Source: Pseudomonas frederiksbergensis (GTDB lineage Bacteria; Pseudomonadota; Gammaproteobacteria; Pseudomonadales; Pseudomonadaceae). From it: DNA of 64,000 bases. Shown here piece by piece: positions 15,639 through 24,621 of this stretch (position 1 is its first letter; each line of letters opens with the position of its first letter). The position numbers were made by a program, and so were the translations under genes. The stretch covers positions 119,775 to 183,774 of the forward strand of contig NZ_MOBM01000041.1 of NCBI RefSeq assembly GCF_003732275.1, in the 5' to 3' direction. The notes below the pieces were generated by a model, which saw only the letters and a program-made list of their open reading frames with translations, was not told the origin of the DNA and did not search any database.

Positions 15639-17918
15639 ATGCTCAATACGCTGCGCAAGATCGTCCAGGAAGTTAACTCCGCCAAGGATCTCAAGGCGGC
15701 GTTGGGGATTATTGTGTTGCGCGTCAAAGAGGCCATGGGCAGCCAGGTCTGCTCGGTCTACCTGCTTGACCCAGAGACCAACCGCTTCGTGCTGATGGCC
15801 ACCGAGGGCTTGAACAAGCGCTCGATCGGCAAAGTCAGCATGGCACCCAACGAAGGTCTGGTCGGCCTGGTCGGCACGCGTGAAGAACCCCTGAACCTCG
15901 AAAACGCCGCGGATCACCCGCGCTACCGTTACTTCGCCGAGACCGGTGAAGAACGCTACGCCTCATTCCTCGGGGCGCCGATCATTCACCACCGTCGCGT
16001 TGTCGGCGTGTTGGTCATTCAGCAAAAAGAACGCCGCCAGTTCGATGAGGGTGAAGAAGCCTTCCTCGTGACCATGAGCGCGCAACTTGCCGGCGTTATC
16101 GCCCACGCCGAGGCCACCGGTTCGATCCGTGGCCTGGGCCGTCAGGGCAAAGGTATCCAGGAAGCAAAGTTCATCGGTGTACCGGGTTCGCCGGGTGCGG
16201 CGGTCGGAACCGCGGTCGTCATGCTGCCGCCGGCCGACCTGGACGTGGTGCCGGACAAGACCATCACCGACATCAACGCGGAACTTGGCCTGTTCAAGAC
16301 CGCCATCGAGGGCGTGCGCGCCGACATGCGTGCCTTGTCCGCCAAGCTGGCGACCCAGCTGCGGCCTGAAGAACGGGCGCTGTTCGACGTTTACCTGATG
16401 ATGCTCGACGATGCCTCGCTCGGCAGCGAAATCACCACGGTGATCAAGACCGGTCAGTGGGCTCAGGGCGCGTTGCGTCAGGTGGTCACCGAACACGTCA
16501 ACCGATTCGAATTGATGGACGACGCCTACCTGCGTGAGCGCGCCTCGGACGTCAAGGACCTGGGGCGGCGCTTGCTGGCTTATTTGCAGGAAGAGCGGCA
16601 GCAGACCCTGGTCTACCCCGACAACACCATTCTGGTCAGCGAAGAACTGACGCCGGCGATGCTCGGCGAGGTGCCGGAAGGCAAACTGGTCGGTCTGGTG
16701 TCGGTACTCGGTTCCGGTAACTCTCACGTGGCGATCCTGGCGCGCGCCATGGGCATCCCGACGGTGATGGGCCTGGTCGACTTGCCGTATTCCAAGGTCG
16801 ACGGCATCCAGATGATCGTCGACGGCTACCACGGTGAGGTCTATACCAACCCGAGTGACGTGCTGCGCAAGCAGTTTGCCGAGGTGGTCGAGGAAGAGAA
16901 GCAACTGGCGCTCGGTCTGGATGCCCTGCGGGATCTGCCATGCATAACGGTCGACGGTCACCGCATGCCGCTGTGGGTCAACACCGGCCTGCTGGCGGAC
17001 GTGGCACGGGCACAGAAGCGCGGTGCCGAGGGCGTGGGTCTGTACCGCACCGAAGTGCCGTTCATGATCAATCAGCGCTTCCCGAGCGAAAAGGAGCAGC
17101 TGGCGATTTATCGCGAGCAACTCGCCGCGTTCCATCCGCAACCGGTGACCATGCGCAGCCTGGACATCGGCGGCGACAAGGCGCTGTCGTACTTCCCGAT
17201 CAAGGAAGACAACCCGTTCCTCGGCTGGCGCGGCATTCGCGTGACCCTCGATCACCCGGAAATCTTCCTGGTGCAGACCCGCGCCATGCTCAAGGCCAGC
17301 GAAGGCCTGAACAACCTGCGCATTCTGCTGCCAATGATTTCCGGCACCCATGAACTGGAAGAAGCCCTGCACCTGATTCACCGGGCCTGGGGCGAAGTCC
17401 GCGACGAAGGCACCGATGTGCCGATGCCGCCGATTGGCGTAATGATCGAGATTCCGGCGGCGGTGTATCAGACCAAGGAACTGGCGCGGCAAGTGGACTT
17501 CCTGTCAGTCGGCTCCAACGACCTGACCCAGTACCTGCTGGCCGTGGACCGTAACAATCCACGGGTGGCCGATCTCTACGACTACCTGCACCCGGCAGTA
17601 TTGCAAGCCTTGCAGAACGTGGTGCGCGACGCCCATGCCGAAGGCAAGCCCGTGAGTATCTGCGGCGAAATGGCCGGTGATCCGGCGGCGGCGGTGTTGT
17701 TGATGGCGATGGGCTTCGACAGCCTGTCGATGAACGCCACCAACTTGCCAAAAGTGAAGTGGATGTTGCGTCAGATCAACCTGAGCAAGGCCAAGGAATT
17801 GCTGGCTGAGCTGATGACCATCGACAACCCGCAAGTTATCCACAGCTCGCTGCAGTTGGCGCTGAAGAACCTTGGGTTGGCGCGGATGATTAATCCGGCT
17901 TCGGTTAAAACCCTTTAA
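15639..17918 (+). CDS. ptsP: Nitrogen PTS enzyme I (EI-Ntr)
   Basis: The 759-residue protein takes phosphate from PEP and passes it to NPr in the regulatory nitrogen PTS. An N-terminal GAF domain (about 1-160) is followed by the swivelling His domain with GSGNSHVAILARAMGIPTVMG (phospho-His at about 363) and the PEP-binding barrel with GLYRTEVPFM, RSLDIGGDK, FLSVGSNDLTQYLLAVDR and SICGEMAGDP. Length matches E. coli PtsP (748). It follows rppH in the same operon. In pseudomonads the system affects carbon balance, polyhydroxyalkanoates and virulence. Confidence 0.97.
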   Translation: MLNTLRKIVQEVNSAKDLKAALGIIVLRVKEAMGSQVCSVYLLDPETNRFVLMATEGLNKRSIGKVSMAPNEGLVGLVGTREEPLNLENAADHPRYRYFAETGEERYASFLGAPIIHHRRVVGVLVIQQKERRQFDEGEEAFLVTMSAQLAGVIAHAEATGSIRGLGRQGKGIQEAKFIGVPGSPGAAVGTAVVMLPPADLDVVPDKTITDINAELGLFKTAIEGVRADMRALSAKLATQLRPEERALFDVYLMMLDDASLGSEITTVIKTGQWAQGALRQVVTEHVNRFELMDDAYLRERASDVKDLGRRLLAYLQEERQQTLVYPDNTILVSEELTPAMLGEVPEGKLVGLVSVLGSGNSHVAILARAMGIPTVMGLVDLPYSKVDGIQMIVDGYHGEVYTNPSDVLRKQFAEVVEEEKQLALGLDALRDLPCITVDGHRMPLWVNTGLLADVARAQKRGAEGVGLYRTEVPFMINQRFPSEKEQLAIYREQLAAFHPQPVTMRSLDIGGDKALSYFPIKEDNPFLGWRGIRVTLDHPEIFLVQTRAMLKASEGLNNLRILLPMISGTHELEEALHLIHRAWGEVRDEGTDVPMPPIGVMIEIPAAVYQTKELARQVDFLSVGSNDLTQYLLAVDRNNPRVADLYDYLHPAVLQALQNVVRDAHAEGKPVSICGEMAGDPAAAVLLMAMGFDSLSMNATNLPKVKWMLRQINLSKAKELLAELMTIDNPQVIHSSLQLALKNLGLARMINPASVKTL

Positions 17919-17931
17919 AAGGCTGAAGGCC

Positions 17932-18062
17932 TGTGGCGAGGGAGCTTGCTCCCGTTCGGCTGCGAAGCAGTCGTAACCCGGCTAATGCGATCTTTCTGAA
18001 AGAGCGCATTGGCCGGATCGGGAGCGCTTCGCACTCCAGCGGGAGCAAGCTCCCTCGCCACA
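17932..18062. repeat. REP pair, family B
   Basis: Inverted copies at 17932-17953 and 18040-18062 share the core GGGAGCTTGCTCCC and the outer TGTGGCGA. An inner loop pairs GGAGCGCTTCGCACTCC. The element separates convergent ptsP and the NRDE gene. Confidence 0.88.
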
Positions 18063-18078
18063 ATTAATCGCCCGAGCT

Positions 18079-18825
18079 TCAAATCCTGATCTCTACCTCC
18101 CCCAAATGCCCCCCATACGGCCCGAAACTCCTTTCGACCATATGCCGCGCCCCATCTGCCTGAACAATCAACGCCGTGCTCGCCCGTGTCCCGTAAGTCG
18201 GGCTCTTGATAAACACGCTCGACAACAACGTCTCGGTAGCCTGCCCCACGCCGGTGTCCGGCAGTTCGGCAAGCGGTGCCGTTTGCGGGTCGCTGAGCAA
18301 GGCCAATAGCGCCTGCGGCTGCGGATCGCCCAACACCTCGCTCAATGCTGCCTTGGCCTTGAGCACTTTCGGCCACGGCGTATCCAGCCCCGCGTTCGAT
18401 AACCCATAAATGCCTGGTTGGAGCATGACCGCCTCTGTCTCCCGGGCATTGAAGTGCCACAGCTCGTTGGTATTGCCGATTAGCAGGTTAAACCCGGCAT
18501 ATTCCAGCGAACGTGCAACAACGTCGCTCAAGTAGTCGTCAATCGACATGTCCCCGCTGAGAAACTGCGCCACCAGTTCGCCTCGCGATTTGCGCGCTGG
18601 CGGTTGAAGGGGATCACGGATGTTGGTCAGCGCGGCGAAGCGCCCGTTGGCGCCGACACCGAGCCACGTACCGCCAGCCTCAAGGTCGCGACCGGCGTAC
18701 ACGTGCGGGGCTTGCGGCCATTGCGCCAGGGGCAGGCTGGGCCGGGCATAGAATTCGTCGCGGTTGGCCGCCACGATCAGTGGCTGGGCATGACCCGGCC
18801 GCCAGGCAAAAACAATCAGGCACAT
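18079..18825 (-). CDS. NRDE (TANGO2-like) family protein
   Basis: The 248-residue protein begins MCLIVFAW and carries the name-giving ANRDEFYARPS motif at 20-30, GGTWLGVGANGRFAALTNIRDP, and LSNAGLDTPWPKVLKAK. An N-terminal cysteine at position 2 is typical of Ntn-type folds. The eukaryotic homologue TANGO2 has been tied to haem or lipid handling; the bacterial role is not settled. It stands alone between convergent ptsP and the divergent TauE/SafE gene. Confidence 0.9.
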   Translation of the reverse strand: MCLIVFAWRPGHAQPLIVAANRDEFYARPSLPLAQWPQAPHVYAGRDLEAGGTWLGVGANGRFAALTNIRDPLQPPARKSRGELVAQFLSGDMSIDDYLSDVVARSLEYAGFNLLIGNTNELWHFNARETEAVMLQPGIYGLSNAGLDTPWPKVLKAKAALSEVLGDPQPQALLALLSDPQTAPLAELPDTGVGQATETLLSSVFIKSPTYGTRASTALIVQADGARHMVERSFGPYGGHLGEVEIRI

Positions 18826-18959
18826 AAGGTGGTCCTTGTGTGTTTTTTGCTCACTCTACGCAGACATCGCTCATCGATCCATCGCCATCCACAGTGGAGC
18901 CCGAGGCCATGCTTCCGTTACCATGCCGCTCCTGATTCGGGATGCTTGGGGATGCGGCC

Positions 18960-19742
18960 ATGGAATTTCTGCTCTATCTGGCGCTGGGCGCCTGTGCGGG
19001 CGTGCTGGCCGGGCTGTTCGGGGTAGGCGGCGGGATCATCATTGTTCCGGTGCTGGTGTTCAGTTTCACCTTGCAGGGGTTTGATGCCTCGATCCTGACG
19101 CATCTGGCAGTCGGCACCTCGCTGGCGACAATCATCTTTACGTCGGTCAATGCGGTTCGCGAGCACCATCGCCGCGGCGCCGTGCGTTGGCCGATTTTTG
19201 CCTGGATGACCCTCGGCATTCTGATCGGTGCCGGTTTCGGCGCGTTGACTGCCGAAGCGATTTCCGGGCCGCATTTGCAGAAGATCATTGGTGTATTTGC
19301 GCTGATCATCGCCGTTCAACTCGCTTTGGACTTCAAACCCAAGGCCAGCCGAACGGTGCCGGGTAAAGTCGGTCTGACCGTGGCCGGCAGCGTCATTGGC
19401 TGGGCTTCGGCGATTTTCGGGATCGGCGGCGGCTCGTTGACCGTGCCGTTCCTGACTTGGCGCAGCGTGCCGATGCAGCAGGCGGTGGCCACTTCGTCGG
19501 CCTGTGGCCTGCCAATCGCCCTGGCCAGTGCATTAAGTTTCATGATTCTGGGGTGGCACGATCCACTGCTGCCGGCCCATAGTCTCGGTTTTGTTTATTT
19601 GCCGGCGCTGCTGGGGATCGCCCTGACCAGCATGGTTTTCGCCCGCCTCGGTGCGCGACTGGCCCACACGCTGTCGCCGCGCTTGCTGAAAAGACTGTTT
19701 GCCGCTTTGCTGTTTTGCGTCGGCTTGAGCTTCTTGCTCTGA
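18960..19742 (+). CDS. TauE/SafE family sulfite/organosulfonate exporter-like protein
   Basis: The 260-residue protein is almost entirely membrane helices (about eight). The two-fold repeat of the family is visible as LAGLFGVGGGIIIVPVLVF and ASAIFGIGGGSLTVPFLTW. I start at MEFLLYLALG (18960). Transported substrate is not predictable; family members move sulfite, sulfoacetate or other anions. It precedes lgt by 82 bases. Confidence 0.9.
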   Translation: MEFLLYLALGACAGVLAGLFGVGGGIIIVPVLVFSFTLQGFDASILTHLAVGTSLATIIFTSVNAVREHHRRGAVRWPIFAWMTLGILIGAGFGALTAEAISGPHLQKIIGVFALIIAVQLALDFKPKASRTVPGKVGLTVAGSVIGWASAIFGIGGGSLTVPFLTWRSVPMQQAVATSSACGLPIALASALSFMILGWHDPLLPAHSLGFVYLPALLGIALTSMVFARLGARLAHTLSPRLLKRLFAALLFCVGLSFLL

Positions 19743-19824
19743 CGCGTAGCGCAATCCTGGCTTAATCCTGGCGTGACAGCGTCGCCCGGGAATTTGAAGG
19801 TTTCAACTCTAACGAGGAGTCGCA

Positions 19825-20631
19825 ATGCTGCCTTACCCGCAGATCGACCCGGTGGCCCTGGCCATCGGTCCGCTGAAAATCCACTGGTACGGCCTGATGT
19901 ACCTGATCGGCATCGGCGGTGCGTGGTGGCTGGCGTCACGCCGGCTGAACCGCTTCGACCCGACCTGGACCAAGGAGAAACTCTCCGACATGGTGTTCTG
20001 GATGTCGATGGGTGTCATCGTCGGTGGCCGCTTGGGTTATGTGCTGTTTTACGATCTGAACGCCTATCTGGCCAACCCGACCCTGATCTTCGAAGTGTGG
20101 AAGGGCGGCATGTCGTTCCACGGCGGCTTTATCGGTGTGATGCTGGCGGCGCTGTGGTTCGGTAAAAAGAACGACAAGTCGTTCTTCCAGCTGATGGACT
20201 TCGTCGCGCCGATGGTGCCGATCGGCCTGGGTGCCGGGCGTATCGGTAACTTCATCAACGCCGAGTTGTGGGGCAAGGCGACCGACGTGCCGTGGGCGAT
20301 GGTCTTCCCGACCGATCCGGCGCAACTGGCACGTCATCCGTCGCAGCTGTACCAGTTCGCGCTGGAAGGCGTGGCGCTGTTCGCGATCCTCTGGCTGTTC
20401 TCGCGCAAGCCGCGGCCGACCATGGCAGTGTCCGGGATGTTCGCGCTGTTCTATGGCATCTTCCGTTTCATCGTCGAATTCGTTCGCGTGCCGGATGCGC
20501 AACTGGGTTATCTGGCCTGGAACTGGCTGACCATGGGCCAGGTGCTGTGCGTACCGATGATCGTCGGCGGGCTGTTCCTGATCTGGCTGGCTTATCGACG
20601 CGCCCCGGCGGCCCCCGCAGCTGCTGTATAA
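19825..20631 (+). CDS. lgt: Prolipoprotein diacylglyceryl transferase
   Basis: The 268-residue inner-membrane enzyme transfers diacylglycerol to the lipobox cysteine of prolipoproteins. Signature elements are IHWYGLMYLIG, GGRLGYVLFYDL, GMSFHGGFIGV with the essential His, and the Lgt signature GAGRIGNFINAELWG. Seven membrane helices are expected. An AACGAGGAG ribosome site precedes the ATG. Order lgt-thyA is conserved in gammaproteobacteria. Confidence 0.97.
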   Translation: MLPYPQIDPVALAIGPLKIHWYGLMYLIGIGGAWWLASRRLNRFDPTWTKEKLSDMVFWMSMGVIVGGRLGYVLFYDLNAYLANPTLIFEVWKGGMSFHGGFIGVMLAALWFGKKNDKSFFQLMDFVAPMVPIGLGAGRIGNFINAELWGKATDVPWAMVFPTDPAQLARHPSQLYQFALEGVALFAILWLFSRKPRPTMAVSGMFALFYGIFRFIVEFVRVPDAQLGYLAWNWLTMGQVLCVPMIVGGLFLIWLAYRRAPAAPAAAV

Positions 20632-20651
20632 GAAGCAGGCGCTATAAATTC

Positions 20652-20679
20652 GAACCCCGGGGGCTTTGGCCCCGGGTTC
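20652..20679. terminator. GC-rich stem-loop between lgt and thyA
   Basis: GAACCC plus GGGG (20652-20662, one bulged C) pairs with CCCC plus GGGTTC (20670-20679) around a 7-base loop. No T run follows, so it is more likely an mRNA-processing or attenuating structure than a strong terminator. Confidence 0.5.
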
Positions 20680-20696
20680 AAGGACACAGGTAATTC

Positions 20697-21668
20697 ATGA
20701 AGCAATATCTCGAACTGGTCGCCCACGTCATCAAGAACGGCACCAAACAGGCCAACCGCACCGGCGTGAACACCATCAGCTTTCCGGGCGCGATGCTGCG
20801 CTTCGATCTGCAGGAAGGTTTCCCGGCGATCACCACTCGCAAAATGGCCTTCAAATCCGCCATCGGCGAGATGTGCGGTTTTCTGCGCGGGGTGAACAAC
20901 GCCGCCGAGTTCCGTGCGCTGGGCTGCAAGGTCTGGGACCAGAACGCCAACGAAAATGCGCAGTGGCTGGCCAACCCGTTCCGTCAGGGTGAAGACGACC
21001 TCGGTGAGATCTACGGCGTGCAATGGCGTAAATGGCCAGCGTACAAGCAGATCCCGGTCAGCAACCAGGCCGCCATCGAGCAGACGTTGAGCCAGGGTTA
21101 TCGTCAGATTGCCGAAGGCTCCGAGGCCGGTCAGGCCTACGTGGTGCTGTACAAGGCGATCGACCAGATCCGCCAGTGCGTCGACACTATCATCAAGGAC
21201 CCAGGCAGCCGTCGCATCCTGTTCCACGGTTGGAACGTTGCGCAGCTCGACGAAATGGCGCTGCCACCGTGCCACTTGCTGTACCAGTTCCACCCAAACG
21301 TCGAGACCAAAGAGATCTCCCTGACCCTCTACATCCGCTCCAACGATCTGGGCCTGGGCACGCCGTTCAACCTTACCGAAGGTGCCGCGCTGCTGAGCCT
21401 GATCGGTCGCCTGACCGGTTACACACCGCGCTGGTTCACCTATTTCATCGGCGACGCCCACGTCTACGAAAATCACCTGGACATGCTCAACGAACAGCTC
21501 AAGCGCGAGCCGTTCCCGATGCCGAAACTGGTGATTTCCGACCGCGTGCCGGAGTTTGCCGAGACCGGTGTTTATCAGCCGGAGTGGCTGGAGCAGATCG
21601 AGCCGAGCGATTTCTCGCTGGAAGGCTATGAGCACCACGCGCCGATGACTGCGCCGATGGCGGTTTAA
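20697..21668 (+). CDS. thyA: Thymidylate synthase, long form
   Basis: The enzyme methylates dUMP to dTMP with methylene-tetrahydrofolate. Motifs include NRTGVNTISFPG, GEIYGVQWRKWPA, and the catalytic Cys192 in MALPPCHLLYQF. DPGSRR binds phosphate. It has 323 residues against 264 in E. coli; the extra residues fall in two insertions, before GEDDLGEIYG and between about residues 115 and 155 (SNQAAIEQT to LYKAIDQI). The frame is intact. The folate cycle partner folA lies at 34347. Confidence 0.96.
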   Translation: MKQYLELVAHVIKNGTKQANRTGVNTISFPGAMLRFDLQEGFPAITTRKMAFKSAIGEMCGFLRGVNNAAEFRALGCKVWDQNANENAQWLANPFRQGEDDLGEIYGVQWRKWPAYKQIPVSNQAAIEQTLSQGYRQIAEGSEAGQAYVVLYKAIDQIRQCVDTIIKDPGSRRILFHGWNVAQLDEMALPPCHLLYQFHPNVETKEISLTLYIRSNDLGLGTPFNLTEGAALLSLIGRLTGYTPRWFTYFIGDAHVYENHLDMLNEQLKREPFPMPKLVISDRVPEFAETGVYQPEWLEQIEPSDFSLEGYEHHAPMTAPMAV

Positions 21669-21684
21669 GATTTAGCGCAATCCT

Positions 21685-21774
21685 TGTGGGAGCGAGCCTG
21701 CTCGCGATGAGGCCGTCACATTCAGCATTATTGTTGACTGTCAGGCCGCCATCGCGAGCAGGCTCGCTCCCACA
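21685..21774. repeat. REPIN, family A, long spacer
   Basis: Inverted REP copies lie at 21685-21707 and 21752-21774, with the central TTCAGCATTATTGTTGAC segment. Confidence 0.92.
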
Positions 21775-21791
21775 TTTGATTTGTGGTGTTC

Positions 21792-22241
21792 TTAGTGGCC
21801 GTGACTGCGCCCGACATGGGAATGCTCAACCTCCGTCGCCACAACCCCGCCGCTCACTTCCAGCCGCTGCAAAATCCCGCACTGATCGATATCCTGCCCT
21901 TCGCTGCAGCGTTGGCGCAGGTCGAGCAGTTGTGTCTGCAAGGCCAGCAAACCGTCGATCCGTGCCTTCACATGGTGGATGTGCTCGTCGATCAACGCAT
22001 TGACGTTTTCGCATTGATCCTGCGGGCTGTCGCGCAGGGCCAGCAGGCTGCGGATTTCCTCAAGGGTCATGTCCAGGGTTCGGCAATTACGGATGAAAGT
22101 CAGGCGCTCGGCGTGGGCCTGGGTGTAGACGCGGTAATTGCCATCGCTGCGGGCCGGCTCCGGCAGCAGGTTTTCGCGCTCGTAGTAGCGGATGGTTTCC
22201 ACAGCGCAGTCGGTGAGTTTCGCCAGTTCTCCGATTTTCAT
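21792..22241 (-). CDS. cadR: MerR-family cadmium/lead-responsive regulator
   Basis: The 149-residue protein starts at MKIGELAKLTDCAVETIRYY (ATG complement 22239-22241), a MerR winged helix. Metal-sensing cysteines of the CadR/PbrR group are present: one at about 77 (DQCENVN) and a pair in LRQRCSEGQDIDQCG. The tail ends in a His-rich segment (EHSHVGRSHGH), as described for P. putida CadR. It is divergent from the P-type ATPase and should activate it in response to Cd, Zn or Pb. Confidence 0.94.
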   Translation of the reverse strand: MKIGELAKLTDCAVETIRYYERENLLPEPARSDGNYRVYTQAHAERLTFIRNCRTLDMTLEEIRSLLALRDSPQDQCENVNALIDEHIHHVKARIDGLLALQTQLLDLRQRCSEGQDIDQCGILQRLEVSGGVVATEVEHSHVGRSHGH

Positions 22242-22264
22242 CGCGACAATCTCCAAAAGGATGC

Positions 22265-22295
22265 TTGACCCTATAGTGGCTACAGGGTCTTTACT
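22265..22295 (+). promoter_or_regulatory. MerR-type cadA promoter and CadR operator
   Basis: A -35 box TTGACC (22265-22270) is followed by a 19-base spacer and a -10-like TTTACT (22290-22295). Inside the spacer lies the dyad ACCCTATAG...CTACAGGGT (22268-22288). Long spacer plus dyad is the hallmark of MerR-activated promoters. Confidence 0.85.
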
Positions 22296-22325
22296 TGGCA
22301 ACAGGCACCTTCATGGACGCGACCA

Positions 22326-24605
22326 ATGAGCGATTCTCTTCACACCCACAAACCCGAGGCCGGGCACGATCACAGCCACAAGCTGCAGCCTGTGCGCCAG
22401 CATGGCCATGGAAGCCACGGGGATTCCTGCTGTTCCTCCAAAGCAGCGGCACCTTCGCGGATTGTGTTGAGCGAGACGCCGACCGCCGGTGCGCGGCTGA
22501 GCAGTTTCCGCATTGAGGCGATGGACTGCCCGACCGAGCAGACGCTGATCCAGAACAAACTCGGCAAGCTTTCGGGTGTGCAGCAACTGGAATTCAACCT
22601 GATCAACCGGGTGTTGGGCGTGACCCATGACCTGCCAAGCACCATGCCGATCATCGATGCGATCAAGTCCCTCGGCATGCACGCCGAGCCGATGGAGCAG
22701 GGTGCTGAAGCGCCGGCGTCGAGCCCTGAACCTGCGAAAAAGCCTTGGTGGCCGCTGGCGCTGTCCGGCGTCGGGGCACTGGCCGCTGAACTCATTCACT
22801 TCACCAATGCGGCGCCGAACTGGGTGGTGGCGGTTATTGCGCTGATCTCGATCCTCAGCGGTGGCCTCAGCACTTACAAAAAGGGTTGGATCGCCCTGAA
22901 AAATCTCAACCTGAACATCAACGCGCTGATGAGCATCGCAGTGACCGGCGCGATTCTGATCGGTCAGTGGCCGGAAGCGGCGATGGTGATGTTCCTGTTC
23001 ACCGTGGCCGAGTTGATCGAAGCCAGGTCTCTGGACCGGGCACGCAACGCCATCGGTGGGCTGATGCAGATGGCCCCCGAACAAGCCACGGTGCAGCAGG
23101 TCGACGGCAGTTGGGTCGCCCAACCGGTTAAAAACATCGAACTGGGTGCGCGAGTGCGGGTGCGTCCCGGCGAACGGATCGGTCTGGACGGCGAAGTGCT
23201 GTCCGGCAACTCGACCATCGATCAGGCGCCGATCACCGGTGAAAGCCTGCCGGTAGAGAAAACCATCGGCGACAAGGTGTTCGCCGGCACCATCAACCAG
23301 TCCGGTTCGCTGGAATATACCGTGACTGCCGCGGCGAACAATTCGACCCTGGCGCGGATTATCCACGCCGTGGAGCAGGCCCAAGGGGCGCGGGCGCCGA
23401 CCCAGCGTTTCGTCGACGCCTTCTCGAAAATCTACACCCCGGCGGTGTTCATCCTGGCCCTGGCCGTGGCGGTGATCCCGCCGCTGTTCATGGACGCGTT
23501 GTGGTTCGACTGGATCTACCGGGCGCTGGTGTTGCTGGTGGTCGCCTGCCCGTGCGCATTGGTGATTTCCACTCCAGTGACCATTGTCAGCGGCCTTGCG
23601 GCAGCGGCGCGCAAAGGGATTCTGGTCAAGGGCGGCGTCTACCTGGAGCACGGCCACAAACTCGATTACCTGGCCCTCGACAAGACTGGCACGCTCACCC
23701 ATGGCAAACCGGTGCAGACCGACTACTTGTCCCTCGACCCGACCGCGGATGAAACAGCCCCGGCCATTGCGGCGGCACTGGCCGGCCGTTCGGATCACCC
23801 GGTATCGCTGGCCATCGCCAATGCGGCTGTGGATGCCGTTGTGGATAGCCAACGCGCGCCGCTGATTGTGGATAACTTCGAAGCCCTGGCGGGTCGTGGT
23901 GTGCGCGGCGAAATCAACGGTGAGGTCTACCACTTGGGTAACCACCGCCTGGTGGAAGATTTGGGCCTGTGTTCTCCAGCGCTGGAAGAGAAGCTGTTCG
24001 CTCTGGAGAAACAGGGCAAGTCCGTGGTGCTGTTGCTGGACAAATCGGGTCCCTTGGCACTGTTTGCCGTCGCGGACACAGTGAAAGCATCCAGTCGCGA
24101 AGCGATCCAGCAATTGCATGAACTGGGCGTCAAAACCCTGATGCTGACCGGCGACAACGTTCACACCGCTCAGGCCATCGCCGCTCACGTGGGCATCGAT
24201 CAGGCGCAGGGCGATCTGTTGCCGACCGAGAAGCTGCAAGCCATCGAAAAACTGTATGCCCAAGGCCATCGTGTCGGGATGGTCGGCGACGGCATCAACG
24301 ACGCCCCGGCACTGGCGCGGGCCGAGATCGGTTTCGCCATGGCAGCCGCTGGTACTGACACCGCCATTGAAACTGCTGATGTCGCCCTGATGGACGACGA
24401 TCTGCGCAAAATTCCGGCTTTCATCCGCCTGTCGCGGCAGACCTCGAATATCCTCAAGCAGAACATCGCCCTGGCATTGGTCATCAAAGCGATCTTTCTT
24501 GGGGTAACCTTCGCCGGGATCGCCACCATGTGGATGGCGGTGTTCGCCGACATGGGCGTGAGCCTGTTGGTGGTGTTCAATGGTTTGCGCCTGTTGCGCA
24601 AATAG
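22326..24605 (+). CDS. cadA: Cd/Zn/Pb-exporting P1B-type ATPase
   Basis: The 759-residue inner-membrane pump exports divalent soft metals. An N-terminal His/Cys-rich tail (HDHSHKLQP, HGHGSHGDSCC) precedes one HMA domain with AMDCPTEQ. The transport motif CPC is in VVACPCALVIS, the phosphorylated Asp in LDKTGTLTHGKP, and the hinge in MVGDGINDAPALA. The HP dipeptide is in GRSDHPVSLA. The CPC plus MDCPTE combination fits the Zn/Cd/Pb group rather than copper pumps. It is controlled by the divergent cadR through the 19-bp-spacer promoter. Confidence 0.95.
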   Translation: MSDSLHTHKPEAGHDHSHKLQPVRQHGHGSHGDSCCSSKAAAPSRIVLSETPTAGARLSSFRIEAMDCPTEQTLIQNKLGKLSGVQQLEFNLINRVLGVTHDLPSTMPIIDAIKSLGMHAEPMEQGAEAPASSPEPAKKPWWPLALSGVGALAAELIHFTNAAPNWVVAVIALISILSGGLSTYKKGWIALKNLNLNINALMSIAVTGAILIGQWPEAAMVMFLFTVAELIEARSLDRARNAIGGLMQMAPEQATVQQVDGSWVAQPVKNIELGARVRVRPGERIGLDGEVLSGNSTIDQAPITGESLPVEKTIGDKVFAGTINQSGSLEYTVTAAANNSTLARIIHAVEQAQGARAPTQRFVDAFSKIYTPAVFILALAVAVIPPLFMDALWFDWIYRALVLLVVACPCALVISTPVTIVSGLAAAARKGILVKGGVYLEHGHKLDYLALDKTGTLTHGKPVQTDYLSLDPTADETAPAIAAALAGRSDHPVSLAIANAAVDAVVDSQRAPLIVDNFEALAGRGVRGEINGEVYHLGNHRLVEDLGLCSPALEEKLFALEKQGKSVVLLLDKSGPLALFAVADTVKASSREAIQQLHELGVKTLMLTGDNVHTAQAIAAHVGIDQAQGDLLPTEKLQAIEKLYAQGHRVGMVGDGINDAPALARAEIGFAMAAAGTDTAIETADVALMDDDLRKIPAFIRLSRQTSNILKQNIALALVIKAIFLGVTFAGIATMWMAVFADMGVSLLVVFNGLRLLRK

Positions 24606-24621
24606 ACGATGAGGGAAGGGT

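Noticed and set aside
15963..17492. 509-codon frame antisense to ptsP
   Set aside because: Shadow frame rich in His/Gln/Arg with no start signal.
22311..24269. 652-codon open frame antisense to cadA
   Set aside because: It mirrors the codons of a clear P-type ATPase, has low-complexity His/Arg/Gln-rich content and no ribosome site; high GC makes such antisense frames common.
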